64,000 bases of DNA from Distichodus sexfasciatus (lineage: Eukaryota > Chordata > Actinopteri > Characiformes > Distichodontidae), in the NCBI GenBank assembly GCA_032718565.1, contig JAVGVS010000794.1, positions 34,033 to 98,032 on the forward strand, in the 5' to 3' direction. Each line of letters starts with the position of its first letter. Position 1 is the stretch's first letter. The translations under genes and the position numbers were made by a program. The notes beneath the pieces are model-generated. The model ran no database searches. It was not told the DNA's origin and saw only the letters and a list, made by a program, of their open reading frames with translations. This document shows, piece after piece, positions 12,845 to 23,257 of the stretch.

Positions 12845-13387
12845 TACACTCGAAGAAAAACTGGTTCTTCATTAGTGCTCTGGAGAATCTTTTTATGATG
12901 TAGAACCTTTTTATGATGTTTAAGATTTTTTGGAGAACTGAATGCAAAAAAGAATTCTTTAAGTAACACCTTATATCATTTCAGTGTTTTATGTTAAAGT
13001 ATGACCTTAATGACTACTGACCCTATGCCTTACCTACTGATTTACTTGTGGGTGTGTGTAGAAATTATTGTTATGGTGCAATAATGTATTGTAACAGATG
13101 ATTTCTTCCACTGCCTTTTAGAGAGATCAATTATTGCAATTTATATAAAGTAATTGATACAATGCCTCAGTGAAGTTTTACCAAACACTACATTTGAACA
13201 AATTGAACAAATTATTACATACGGCGCATGATGAGCACGTTTTCATTAAAAATCTTTCATGATCACTCCATGATAAATGGTTGTGCAAAGAACCAATGAG
13301 TAAAAGGGTCTTTGTAGAACCAAAGAAGGTTCCCTTATGGCATCACTGTGAAGAACCACTTTTGGTTGTAATATTTTTAAGAGTGTA
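12845..13387. mobile_element. MITE with TA-flanked inverted ends
   Basis: The left end is tacactcgaagaaaaactgg and the right end tatttttaagagtgta, an imperfect inverted pair with TA at both edges. The right half has gaagaaccacttttgg and ggttcccttatggcatc, which are hallmarks of a widespread fish MITE. No ORF is present. Tc1/mariner affiliation is inferred from the TA only. Confidence 0.6.
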
Positions 13388-14458
13388 GTGTCCTATAATC
13401 AAATGTACCAGTTGATAGTACATTTCAGGGTTAGTAAAATGCTCACATCACCAGATTAATTTAAATATGATACACCAGGGTCTCGCATGTCAGGGTTGTG
13501 TGAAAGGTTTATTCCAGAGAATGCCATTTGCCTTTTGTGCAGGTTTAGGGCAGATCAGTAAGGCACACTGCAATGTTTAGCAGGATTTACATCTGTTGGA
13601 TGTTAAAGAGCTTAGCCTGCAAATACACTGCCAGATCACTGAGTAAGCTACAACCCTAATAGACTTAATGGAAACAAGGATCATTAGGCCTATTCCACAT
13701 TCTTCCAATCAGTTAATCACTTAGGCTAATAGTGCTGCATTTGAATTGTATGGTCACCTGCATATATATACTGTATATAGTCCTATAGAATAGTATATAT
13801 AGTATGCTATAGGAAAAGAAAATTTCCTGTCAGAGAGCACTAAAAAGGGATAAAGATTTGGAAGCAAGTAGACGTAATTGTTCTGCTAATCAATAGAACA
13901 TTCTAGGTCTTTTACCATCATTCTCCAGATGAAAGCTCTCTGTAATATATCAGAAGCTGTTCAATGCTTATGGTAAGACTATGTGTCAGCTTAAAAACGG
14001 TTTAATTTTTCTTGTGTATGAAAAACGTATGATATACCTAACCTAGTTATCATTTTGAGGAGCAATCTATTTATGACTCGCTGTTTGTCTAGTATGACAA
14101 CTCTCCAACCACTTCAAAGAGCCAGCTAATTCAATTAATTATTTATTGGTAATTAAATCATTAATTATTTACTCATCAGAGTTTTAATTATTACAGCAGA
14201 GATTTAAGAAAACATGGAGCCAAAGCATCCCCCTATTAACACATACCTTGGGGATATAACGGAAAAAAGGAAAATGAAAGAGAAGGTAATAATCAATGAT
14301 AAAGTGCTAACCAGGTTGTATCAAATGAACTCAAAATTGAAATGAAATTAATCTGGACTAAACTCAGAAGGGTTAAGACATTATTAAAATGCTATTAAGT
14401 ACAAATAGTACCCTTATAAAATAGTGTTGATAACATTGTAGTCTAGTCCCGAGAGTAT
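13388..14458. other. AT-rich upstream flank of xkr7
   Basis: No repeat with clear ends, no ORF of note and no obvious core promoter element. If xkr7 has a non-coding first exon it could lie here, but nothing in the sequence shows one. Confidence 0.4.
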
Positions 14459-14569
14459 CTCTCTCTCTCTCTCTCTCTCTCTTGCTCCCTCCCTCTCTCT
14501 CCTTCTCTCTTTGTGTCCCTCTCTCTCATTCATATAAGCTCTCTCTCTCTCTCTCATTCACATTAGCAC

Positions 14570-14614
<45 letters not shown>

Positions 14615-14650
14615 CACATTAGCACTAACTCTCTCTTGCTCTCTCGCTTT

Positions 14651-14686
<36 letters not shown>

Positions 14687-14737
14687 CACTCTAACACACA
14701 TGCATATTCACTCATGCACTCTGTCTCTCTCTCTCTG

Positions 14738-14785
<48 letters not shown>

Positions 14786-14856
14786 TCCCTCTCTCTCTTT
14801 CTCTCTTTGTGTCCCTCTCTCTCTCTCTCTCTCTCTCTCTCATTCACATTAGCACT

Positions 14857-14896
<40 letters not shown>

Positions 14897-15020
14897 CACT
14901 CTAACACACATGCATATTCACTCATGCACTCTGTCTCTCTCTCTCTCTCATTCACGTTAGCATTAACTCTGTCATTTACTCATGCATTCACTCTGTATCT
15001 CTATCGTTCTTCCTCTTTTA

Positions 15021-15080
<60 letters not shown>

Positions 15081-15101
15081 TCGCCCCCCCCCCCCCCCCC
15101 C
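14459..15101 (+). repeat. Compound (CT)n / (CA)n / (C)n tract 5' of xkr7
   Basis: About 640 bp that is almost entirely pyrimidine on the + strand. Long (CT)n runs alternate with short unique spacers (cattcacattagcactaa; tctaacacacatgcatattc). A block at 14681-14740 recurs at 14891-14950, offset exactly 210 bp, and a larger block starting near 14483 recurs near 14780. It ends in (CA)n at 15034-15080 and a C run of about 18 at 15083-15101. The end is only ~70 bp from the xkr7 start codon, so it is promoter or 5' UTR. Confidence 0.9.
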
Positions 15102-15173
15102 TCCCCACTCTCTCTCCCTCATTCCACCTCGCGCTCCTTTTTTTCCCTCCGCTCGCTCTCTCCTACAACAAAC
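15102..15173 (+). promoter_or_regulatory. xkr7 proximal 5' UTR and start context
   Basis: Pyrimidine-rich leader ending acaacaaacATGg. A at -3 and G at +4 give a strong Kozak context for the ATG at 15174. No TATA box is visible in the preceding 100 bp, as expected for a CpG-island gene. The transcription start cannot be placed from sequence. Confidence 0.6.
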
Positions 15174-15751
15174 ATGGCCGCTAAATCGGATGGAGCAGCC
15201 GTGTGTGTGACCGAGACCGAGACCGAAACCGAGTCGCGGTGCTTGGTCGGTGCGGAGCAGCGGGCGGCGGCGGCGGCAGCGGCGGCGGCGGCGAGCTGCC
15301 ACGCCGAGAAGCGCTACACGCTGCTGGACTGCTGCTGGGTGCTGTGCGCGCTGCTCGTCTTCTTCTCCGACGGAGCCACCGACCTGTGGCTGGCGGCGGA
15401 CTACTACTTAAGGCGGGACTACTGGTGGTTCGGGCTCACGCTGGTCTTCGTGGTGGTTCCCTCCACCGTGGTTCAGGTGCTGAGTTTCAGGTGGTTCGTC
15501 TACGATTACTCGGAGATGAGCCCCGAGCGCGACGAAGCGACCACGGCGGCTGGAGGAGGTGGAGGAGGAGGAGGAGGAGGAGGCGAGTACAATTTCAGCA
15601 CCAAGGACAGCGATCAGCGGGGCGGCGGCGGTGGTGCCGGAATCCGAGCGACCGTGCCGGACTCGAGGAGCAGGACGCTCCGCTGCTGCAGGCTCTGCAT
15701 GTGGCTCTTCCAGTCGCTCATTCACGTCCTACAGCTGGGCCAAGTCTGGAG
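15174..15751 (+). CDS. xkr7: XK-related protein 7, coding exon 1
   Basis: XKR proteins are multi-pass membrane proteins; XKR8, XKR4 and XKR9 are caspase-activated phospholipid scramblases, while scrambling by XKR7 has not been shown as far as I recall. This exon encodes residues 1-192 plus two bases of codon 193. The start MAAKSDG is shared with XKR4, XKR6 and XKR7. Residues 31-40 are ten alanines. Residues 50-75 (LLDCCWVLCALLVFFSDGAT, then DLWLAA) are the first membrane segment and match XKR7 better than XKR4 or XKR6. Residues 86-104 form the second, followed by LSFRWFVYDYSE. A variable loop holds 11 glycines (127-137), an STKDS motif also seen in XKR7, and five more glycines (150-154). Residues 174-192 (LCMWLFQSLIHVLQLGQVW) are the conserved family helix. 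The donor is gag|gtgaga at 15752, phase 2. Confidence 0.93.
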
Positions 15752-15861
15752 GTGAGATTCCCCATGTTGTAAGGTGCACTCGGGGCTCAGGTGCACTTCA
15801 AGTTAGATCGCGGCACGGCTTAAAAAAAGAGGGCAACATCTTGCGCTTATTAGCGCTTTAT

Positions 15862-15880
15862 TACGCATGCGCATTGGGAA
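15862..15880. promoter_or_regulatory. Possible NRF1-type site in start of intron 1
   Basis: The palindromic core gcatgcgca at 15865-15873, within acgcatgcgcattgg, resembles the NRF1 consensus (YGCGCAYGCGCR), one half intact. It lies in the CpG island. Prediction only. Confidence 0.35.
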
Positions 15881-15965
15881 TGGGTTGCGGTGTTAATTAA
15901 ACCGTGCGCGGTTCCTCCCGTTCACGTGTGCGTGCTTTCTCGAGTTGATCGAAGTCGCGTTGAAT

Positions 15966-16959
15966 GGGCTCAGCTTAAAGTTGAAAAAAAGGCAAGTTAC
16001 CTCGTTACAGTCTCGTTATAAGAGATTTTGCCTTTACCAGAACTACTTACAATAAACACGTAATATTCAGCAGTAGTGCTGCTCTATATCCAGTTCCTTC
16101 ATAATATAGCCTGGTTCATCAAAAAAAAACAGAAAAAAAACACATTGATGCCACACACTATACAGATTTTGCAGCTTATTAAAATGCACAGCATAATTTG
16201 GACCATCAACGAAGGAATATGAAGTTTTTCTTGCATCTTCTGTTTTTATACCATGTCATATAATGGCTCATATGATTTTAAGAGGTTACAACACTGGAAA
16301 TTAAGCCAGGGCAAACGCTTAATTATGCTGCTAGAAATAGACACAATCTTGCATTATTTGACTCATTTCAAAGATCTTAAATGCTCTGTTTTCACCAAGG
16401 GTTTAAATTGTTGTTGTTACTATTGACTGTTGTATTATGATTAATATGGGGGTTATAACCCATCACTCCCCGTAATCTAGACCCATGGTTTATCATACTC
16501 AGTGCTGCTAAAAAGACAGATGGATGCGCTACTGTGAGCGGCGAGAGGCTCTCACCAGCCCAAGTTGCTTCCCTTGGATGCATGTGGTATTTGGGCAGGC
16601 GGCGGTGCCAGCCTGGACGAGGTGCCAGGGAAGTGAGATAAAAGACAGAGAGAGAAAGAGTTGTGTGGCATGACTGATGGCTCAAACCAAGCTAATAACT
16701 TAAGGGTTCAATATGAGGAGAGGTTAAGGTCTTCACCCATTTTGAGAGGTTTTGATTTTTGGGTCAGTTACAACCCCCTGCACACATGTCTGCAGGGTAT
16801 TAAGATATGCTGAAAGGGAGAGATGGGCAACTGCACGGCATGATCTGCAGCCAGACTGTAAACTGGTGTTGAATTGCTCAAACAACAGAAGCTGCCAGGT
16901 GACAGCTGCCTAAACGCCTGTACTGATTTGGCACAGTCAAGACTCAGAATGGTGCATTT
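15966..16959. other. Intron 1 sequence, mostly unique
   Basis: No repeat with clear ends. The segment around 16510-16690 is richer in GC than its surroundings, lacks repeat signatures and could be conserved non-coding DNA (see findings). Confidence 0.4.
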
Positions 16960-17610
16960 TGGCATCCAAGATGTCGTTCGTACAGGATGTGGTGTATCCT
17001 GAATGCAGTCCATCCCTGAGACGTGCTCTGTCCAAGATTCAGCTTGCTCTGGCGGTAAAGTTATTCCAGGATGTGGACTATTCTGAATGCAGTTAACTCT
17101 GGAGATGTGCTCCAGCCAAGATTCAGTCCATTTTAGAGACGAAGACATTATAGAATGTGCTCTATCCTAAATAGATTATCATAGATTTAATCGATTCTGG
17201 AGATGAATACATTCCAGGTTGTGGTCAATACTGAATGCAGTCAATCATAGATATTCAGAATTTCACTCCATCCAAAATTCACTCCATTCTGTAGGTCAAG
17301 TCAATCCAGAATGTGGTCCAACAAAGACTAGAAGTGCTCCATTAAAGATTGGAAGTCCATTTTGAGGATGAATTTACTATAGGATGTACGTAGTCTATCT
17401 TGAATGTGTGGTACTGTACATACAAGATGTACTCCATCCAAAATTCAATCAGTTCTGAATATGAATGCATTGCAGGATGTGGTCAGTACTGAGTGTGTTC
17501 CATCCTAGATATTCAGAATGTTGTTCTATTCAAATTTCCGTCCATTCTGGGGATGAAGTCTCTTCAGGAGATCAGTCCATCCTTAGTTCTGCCTGTCCAG
17601 GAGGTGCTGT
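16960..17610. repeat. Degenerate tandem repeat, ~85-bp unit
   Basis: A motif close to ccaggatgtggtc recurs near 16983, 17069, 17149, 17216, 17311, 17381, 17474 and 17573. Between copies are gaatgcagtc, gtgctcca and aagattcagtccattctg phrases. Spacing ranges over 67-99 bp, so units have diverged and gained indels. It is an old minisatellite in intron 1. Confidence 0.7.
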
Positions 17611-19100
17611 TTTTTAAGGACGTGGTCCGTCGGCAAAGTTAATGTAACAGAAACCCCCTTGGGCTTGGGGAGCTCTTAGTGACCAGCTATTTTGTCCATT
17701 TTTTTAAAAACCAGATCTACACTGATAAATAATTAATTGTGAACTACACCGAGTCTCCCGGAGAGAAAACGGGCAGCATTCACCACCCACACAGATTTCC
17801 TGCTGTCTCGCCGTTTCGTTATTTGCTAAGTGTGGGGGGGGGCAGAGCCGTTTGTTTCAAGCGCCTTCTAGGTCAGTTTTCGCCAGGGAGAATCGTTAAC
17901 TCATCGGTGCCTCGCGGGCGAAACGCCTTTTGTCTCCGCTCTCTTATCTGCCTCGCTGTGACATAAGGGTTCCTTAGGTTCCTGTAGTTTTAGGGAAGTT
18001 TACACAGTTCTGCAAACTGTTCGTGGTTGTACTTTTTGTGTGTGTTAGAAAGAAGTGTGTGTCTGTGAGACGGAGAGATAAAGAACAGCAAAAAGAAAGG
18101 ATTATATCATACTAGCTTTTGCAAATTTGTGGAATTTTTGATGCGGTATCATATCTCAGTATTGTGATGGGGAGAGAGAGAGGGTGTGTGTATGTGAGTG
18201 GGCAAGAGAAAGGGGAGGAGAGAGAGAGCAGTGTGTGTGTGTGTGAGAGAGAGAGAGAGAAAAGTGTGTGTAGGTGTGAGGGAGACAGAAAGAGAGAAAA
18301 AGAGAGACATGGACAGAGACAGAAAAAAGAAAGTGTTTAACTTTTCTTTGCATTTTGTCTGATTGTGTGCACATCTAAGCAAGAGTGGTGCGAGACATTA
18401 CGAGAGACTTATTTCTGATAGACCATTAAATGATGAGCTTCTTAAAACGGAGTTATGTTGATAAAATAATCTGCAGTAGATGAGGCTTATCATTGCCAGT
18501 TTTAGTCTGTTTGGAAGCAGTGAGAGAAAGACAGAATTATGGAATCAGATTTGTGCCAAAACGCTCGTGCAAAACTTTTCAAGTATCAAACAACATTTAT
18601 GAATTCGAGAGAGGATAAATCCCACTTAATTAAAAAACGATTAATTCTCAAAAGTAAAAAGTATGAGTTGAAACCCAAAAAATTGTGGCGTCTGTGATAT
18701 TGATGATACAGCCTTTTTTTTAATAGTTTCCTCAGACTCTTGCCGCCTTTGCGTTTGCCCTGTCTGGTGTTTTGCTTGTCATTTTCACGCAAAAGTGACG
18801 CGGGGGCAGGGCTTTTCAGTGACCTGGAAGTTCTACATTGCTGGATAGCGTGAATTTTGACTAACGCACTACTCCAGATACCGACATTGTGTATCATTTC
18901 GGCCCAAATCTGATTCCATACAGAATGACCATCGGCCCGTAGTGAAGAACCAGACTGGATCTGAACTTCATTCTGCAGTTTTAATCGCTGCCGGTCCCTC
19001 ACTGTTTTACTCAATCACTACTTCATTCATAAGGACGTCCCCCTAATTTACTCACTTGCTGTTTCACTCACAGGGGATTTCTCATACTGTGTGTGTGTGT

Positions 19101-19135
<35 letters not shown>

Positions 19136-19874
19136 CTTTACTGATAGTTCGCTGTTGAATTATTAACGAGGGCCAGAGCAGACTTGAGTGTCTCAGCGAT
19201 TGTCTGGGAGAGGGACAGCACGCTTGCTGTCATCCCTCTCCTAAATGAGTCTGTTCATTTCTTCCTCTGTCTCACACCTCCTCTCTTTATCTCTCTCGCT
19301 CATTGTCAAAGATTTAAACAAGCCTTTAACCACATAAAATAATAACAAAGTCTGGTAGAAACATAATCAATAATTACAACAGCCCTGAACTGAAACAACA
19401 TCAAAATGACTAAAGGTGTGAATATGTGTGCGAGAGTTTGGCAGGTTTTATCGCAAAGGTGTGAGATTTATTTGCAGAATTAATAGAGCAAAAGATTTGC
19501 GTTTGCATCCTGAGGTTAATGTTTACGATTAGTTTTATTGTAAAATTTAGTGCTATTATAAATGGAAGTACCTCACAAAGAAGACGTGTGTGTGTGTGTG
19601 TGTGCGTGTGCGTGCGCGCACTTCCTTGGGCTTGCATGACCGGGTCTCTCCCCGTCTCTCAGACTGGGACAGGTGGGGACAGATTGTGCTGCCAGTGTGT
19701 TCTCTTCACTTTTTTAGAAGATATTTTCACTGAGTTGGGGATTTTGATAAATATGAATGCATGTGGTGAATTTTTTATACATTCTCTTGATGAGGCACAA
19801 CATATTGGGCACAAAATGTGCTAGTCGGTTTTCGGCAGTCTTGCTCATTTAGACCACCCTGGTTTTTCTGTATA
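17611..19874. other. Intron 1 sequence with microsatellites
   Basis: GA/GT-rich tracts at 18170-18330, (GT)n(GA)n at 19090-19134 and (GT)n at 19587-19620. Around 17740-17970 is a GC-moderate, repeat-free segment. A minus-strand ORF of 142 codons at 18586-19014 has no recognisable domain. Confidence 0.4.
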
Positions 19875-20429
19875 TACACTACCAGTCAAAAGTTTGGACA
19901 CACCTTCCCATTCAATGTTATATTCTTCATTATCATGACTGTTTACATTGTAGATTCTCACTGAAGGCACTATGAATGAACACATATGGAATTCTGTAGT
20001 AAACAAAAAGTGTGAAATAACCCAGAACATGTTTTATATCTTAGATTCTTGAAAATAACCAGCCTTTGCTTTGTTCACTGCTTTGCACACTCTTGTCATT
20101 CTCTCGATGAGCTTCATGAGGTCGTCACCTGAAATGGTTTTCCAACAGTCTTGAAGGAGTTCCCACAGATGCACTTGTTGGCCCTTTTGCCTTCACTCTG
20201 CGGTCCATCTCATCCCAAACCGTCTCAATTAGGTTTGATCAGGTGACCGTGGAGGCCAGGCCATGTGGCACAGCACTCCATCACTCTCCTTCTTGGTCAA
20301 ATAGCCCTTACACAGTTCATTCATAGTTTTGATGCCTTTAGTGAGAATCTACAATGTAAATAGTAATGAAAGTAAAGAAAAAACATTGAATGGGAAGAAG
20401 GTGTGTCCAAACTTTTGACTGGTAGTGTA
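19875..20429 (-). mobile_element. Internally deleted Tc1-like transposon
   Basis: Long terminal inverted repeats of about 100 bp start at TA on both sides: tacactaccagtcaaaag at 19875 and its reverse complement ending 20429. The minus strand of 20040-20250 encodes degraded transposase C-terminal sequence, including a WDEMDRRVKAKGPTSA-like stretch and LMKLIERMTRVCKAV. An indel breaks the frame at the SPDLNPIE motif. At 555 bp the element has lost the N-terminal part and most of the catalytic domain. Confidence 0.85.
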
Positions 20430-20813
20430 TAGTCTCCGTCTCCCTTGTGTGTGTGCACGCTGAACAAACAAGCACTTCTATTGTACCACCACAGTCAAAC
20501 AGAAGTCGTCTGACCCACAGACCCAAGATGTCAGTGACATTTGGAGTGATGGCAGCCGCCACATTCTTTATCATTTTTTCAAATGCACTTCCTCCCACGT
20601 TTCACGCAACAGCTCTGAGTCACCCAGACAGTGTGAGAGTGTGTGTGTGTGAAGGAATCAGTGTGAGAGGGTGAATGAAGCACTGCAATCAGGGTCATAA
20701 GGTGTTGTGGGGACAAATATGGTCCGTTTTGCTTTTAAGTGCAGAGAAGCTGGAAGAAGCATTTTGAGCAACGTGTAAACCAAACAGCACAAACCTGCAT
20801 AATTTCAGGTCAT

Positions 20814-21027
20814 TAAGTGAGTAATCATTTGTCATTGTGAACACACCACAACCAAATGTGACCTCTGCATTTAACCCATCCGTGAAGGAGCGGCGGGCAG
20901 CTAACAAACGCCCGGGGAGCAGTGCTTGGGGAAGGTACCTCAGTGGTAACTTTACCGGCCCTGGATTCGAACCTGCGACCTTCTGATCACGGGGCGAACA
21001 CCCTACCGTTACGCCACCAACTGCCCC
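20814..21027 (-). mobile_element. tRNA-derived SINE (family B)
   Basis: Good reverse-orientation copy. On the minus strand it starts ggggcagttggtggcgtaac (A-box region), then gtgttcgccccgtgatcag and a B box ggttcgaatcc, and ends in caatgacaaatgattactc. Family B is the most numerous SINE in the window. Confidence 0.9.
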
Positions 21028-21233
21028 TAAGCCATAAGCAATTTCATGTATAGAGTGGACAGCCACGTACATCTTCAGCAATCTTCAATTTGGATCAAAT
21101 TAGAAGCCATAGTGAACAAAAAGCAAATAGATCCTCAATCCAACTTGACAGCAGTCATTCCAGCACTAGTTCTGAATCCATCTGGAGCTCAGCAGGTTTT
21201 GGACTAGTCAGTGCTCAGATGGGAGTCTTATAA

Positions 21234-21424
21234 AGGAGTGATCATTGGTCATTGTGAACACACCACAGCACACAGGTGCACGATAACGAAATGTGACCTC
21301 TGCATTTGACCCATCTGTTCAGAGGCACCTTTTGGCAGTGCTTGGGGACGGATCATGATCATGAGCACCTCAGTGGTATCTTTACCGATCATGGGGCCAG
21401 CTCCCTAACCGTAGGGTGACGTTT
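21234..21424 (-). mobile_element. SINE family B, degenerate
   Basis: Minus-strand copy ~200 bp from the previous one. It keeps the tail (ggtcattgtgaacacacc) and the central block, but the tRNA head is eroded (ctccctaaccgtagggtg). Confidence 0.75.
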
Positions 21425-21580
21425 TCCATTTAAAAGAGCTGCTGTGAAAGGAGTTGGGTTTGACCCAGTGACAGCGTTTGCACCACTCATATCACACAGG
21501 ACTATCACAGTTACACAGGTTTCTGTGTTGCTGATTTTTAGCAGGTTCTTGGTATCAGTCTGATGGAAAAAATTTTAAAA

Positions 21581-21661
21581 GGGTGACGGTGGTCATCCTC
21601 GCCTGTGAATCAAGAGATCGTGGGTTCAAATCCTACTCCCATTACTACTGTCATTGGGTAC
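21581..21661 (+). mobile_element. SINE family A head, split by solo LTR
   Basis: The sequence gacggtggtcatcctcgcc...caagagatcgtgggttcaaatcc matches the family A head including its B box. It stops at 21661 where the LTR begins. The downstream part after 22024 is not clearly recognisable. Confidence 0.6.
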
Positions 21662-22019
21662 TGTCAGGGATCTGGTTAGGATTTGACACAATGCTAGGCG
21701 ATAGCCGTTAGCCCGTGTAGCGTGGATGCTTAACCCAAACGCGGAGTGAGACGTGAATAGGTAGGAGAAGCACGCGAGTTGATATAAGAACTCTCTCACA
21801 CAAACAGCAAGATTTCCCACGAGAAACCGCGTTCCTTCGGACACGCACTCAATCGAGGAGATAACCATATAATTGAGAGTACTCACAGTTGGTGCTTACC
21901 GAAATCAGACGTGGGCTGGTGATTCAGTGACTGAGTGGCGAGCCGCAAGAAAAAGACTTACCGAAACGCGCCGACTACTTCCAGGTCCTCATATCGGCCA
22001 CGTGATCGGAGTGCGGTCA
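21662..22019 (-). mobile_element. Solo LTR, family 1
   Basis: It begins tgtcagggatctgg and ends gtgcggtca. It is flanked by an exact 5-bp target duplication, ggtac, at 21657-21661 and 22020-22024. Length is 358 bp. No internal retroelement sequence is present, so it arose by LTR-LTR recombination. It shares blocks ttaacccaaacgcgg and aagaactctc with the copy at 48761. Confidence 0.9.
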
Positions 22020-22236
22020 GGTACAAGTACAGGTAGCCTTTTTTCCAAAATTTCCCCCCCTGAAATCAGGAAATGGATCTAGAACCCTGAAGCTGACTCA
22101 AATATCTGGATCCTGCACCAGCAACAGTAACAGTGGGCTAATCTGTGAGCTCAAATTCTTTCAATAAATTACATGATCGTTCTGATTTTTTTAAGGATAA
22201 TATCTTTCTTAACTTTACTGATATGTCGTCCTTATA

Positions 22237-22539
22237 TGTGACCCTCCACGACAATTTGCTTGTCGCAGATTTTCAAAATTAAGTTATTATGTTTTCATGA
22301 AAGGGCATAAATCAAGCTTCAAAACGATACCTATATCAAATGAATCGGACGACATATGACTGAGATATCAACATTCAAAGGAGTCGGGTTTCTCCTGTCA
22401 CGCCAAGTGAGAAACGGAGAAATCTGCCTTTGAAGTTGACTAACGACGTAGCACTCACAGACGCTTGGTGCGGTCGCGGCTACGTTCGCATTTACGGTAG
22501 CCTACGCTGCATTCAGAGCCACACGGATAGCCTACCTGT
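22237..22539 (+). mobile_element. MITE-1 copy 3 (left half only)
   Basis: Starts tgtgaccctccacgacaa and follows copy 1 closely to cggatagcctacctg, then switches abruptly to unrelated sequence near the centre of the element. It has lost the tggttttgccg-type part of the left terminal repeat. Confidence 0.8.
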
Positions 22540-22628
22540 CAACAAACACGAACTTTTTTTCCAATAACAGCAACATTCATACAAAACTCTTCAAATGTAT
22601 AAATATACCAAAGGTAATAACAAACATA

Positions 22629-23257
22629 TGTGACCCTCCACGGCAAAACCAGTCGCTTGTCGCAACGGAGGTTTCCGAGAAAAACGAGCGTTTATGTTGT
22701 GTGGGGTAAAATGTTGGATTTTTTGTTTTTAGTGTTTTGAAACAGTGGAAGGTCTATACTGTACTGTTGTGAATAAATTAGGCTGAAAAACGTACCCTTT
22801 CCATCCTAAAAACGTGACTTTCTTGAGGTGAGGAATTCAATTCCAGCAGAATGTTAAAAGTTTCTGTTTTGACCGCTCTACTCCAATATTTACGGTAAAT
22901 CCACTGGTTGACTAGCGTGAAGATATTTCTCCGGAATCCATCTTCGTCTCCCGACGAATCGTTAACCTAACGCAGGTAGGCTATCCGTGTGGCTGTGAAT
23001 GCAGCGTAGGCTACCGTAAATGCAAACGTGGCCGTGACCGCACCAAGCGTCTGTGAGTGCTACGGCGATAGTCAACTTTAAAGGCAGATTTCTCCGTTTC
23101 TCACTTGGCGTGACAGGAGAAACCCGACTCCTTTGAATGTTGATATCTCAGTCATATGTCGTCCGAATCATTCATATAGGTATCGTTTTGAAGCTTGATT
23201 TATGCCCTTTCACGAAAACATAATACTTTGCGACTGGTTTTGCCGTGCAGAGACACA
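22629..23257 (-). mobile_element. MITE-1 copy 4 (near complete)
   Basis: Opposite orientation to copy 3 and only 89 bp away. The left terminus is intact (tgtgaccctccacggcaa). The right terminus is altered by a small deletion (aatactttgcgactgg) and substitutions (gtgcagagacaca). The body differs from copies 1 and 5 at few positions. Confidence 0.8.

Larger units (their letters stand above)
15160..15965. promoter_or_regulatory. CpG-rich island over xkr7 exon 1
   Basis: Exon 1 and about 200 bp of intron 1 are GC-rich with many CpGs, while the flanks are AT-rich. This is typical of a constitutive or developmental promoter region. Boundaries are estimated by eye. Confidence 0.65.

Noticed and set aside
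14982..15173. In-frame upstream ATG extending xkr7 by 64 residues
   Set aside because: The extension is Leu/Ser, His/Thr and Pro repeat translated from the CT/CA/C tract. Family members start at MAAKSDG, which is coded at 15174 with a strong Kozak context.
15203..15772. 189-codon ORF in another frame and several antisense ORFs across exon 1
   Set aside because: Shadows created by the GC-rich, repeat-bearing coding exon.
18586..19014. 142-codon minus-strand ORF with basic region
   Set aside because: No recognisable motif. May be a relic of an unknown transposon but cannot be supported.
20814..21027. tRNA gene suggested by A-box and B-box sequences in SINE heads
   Set aside because: The tRNA-like part does not fold as a complete cloverleaf with a proper acceptor stem, and it recurs in many SINE copies.
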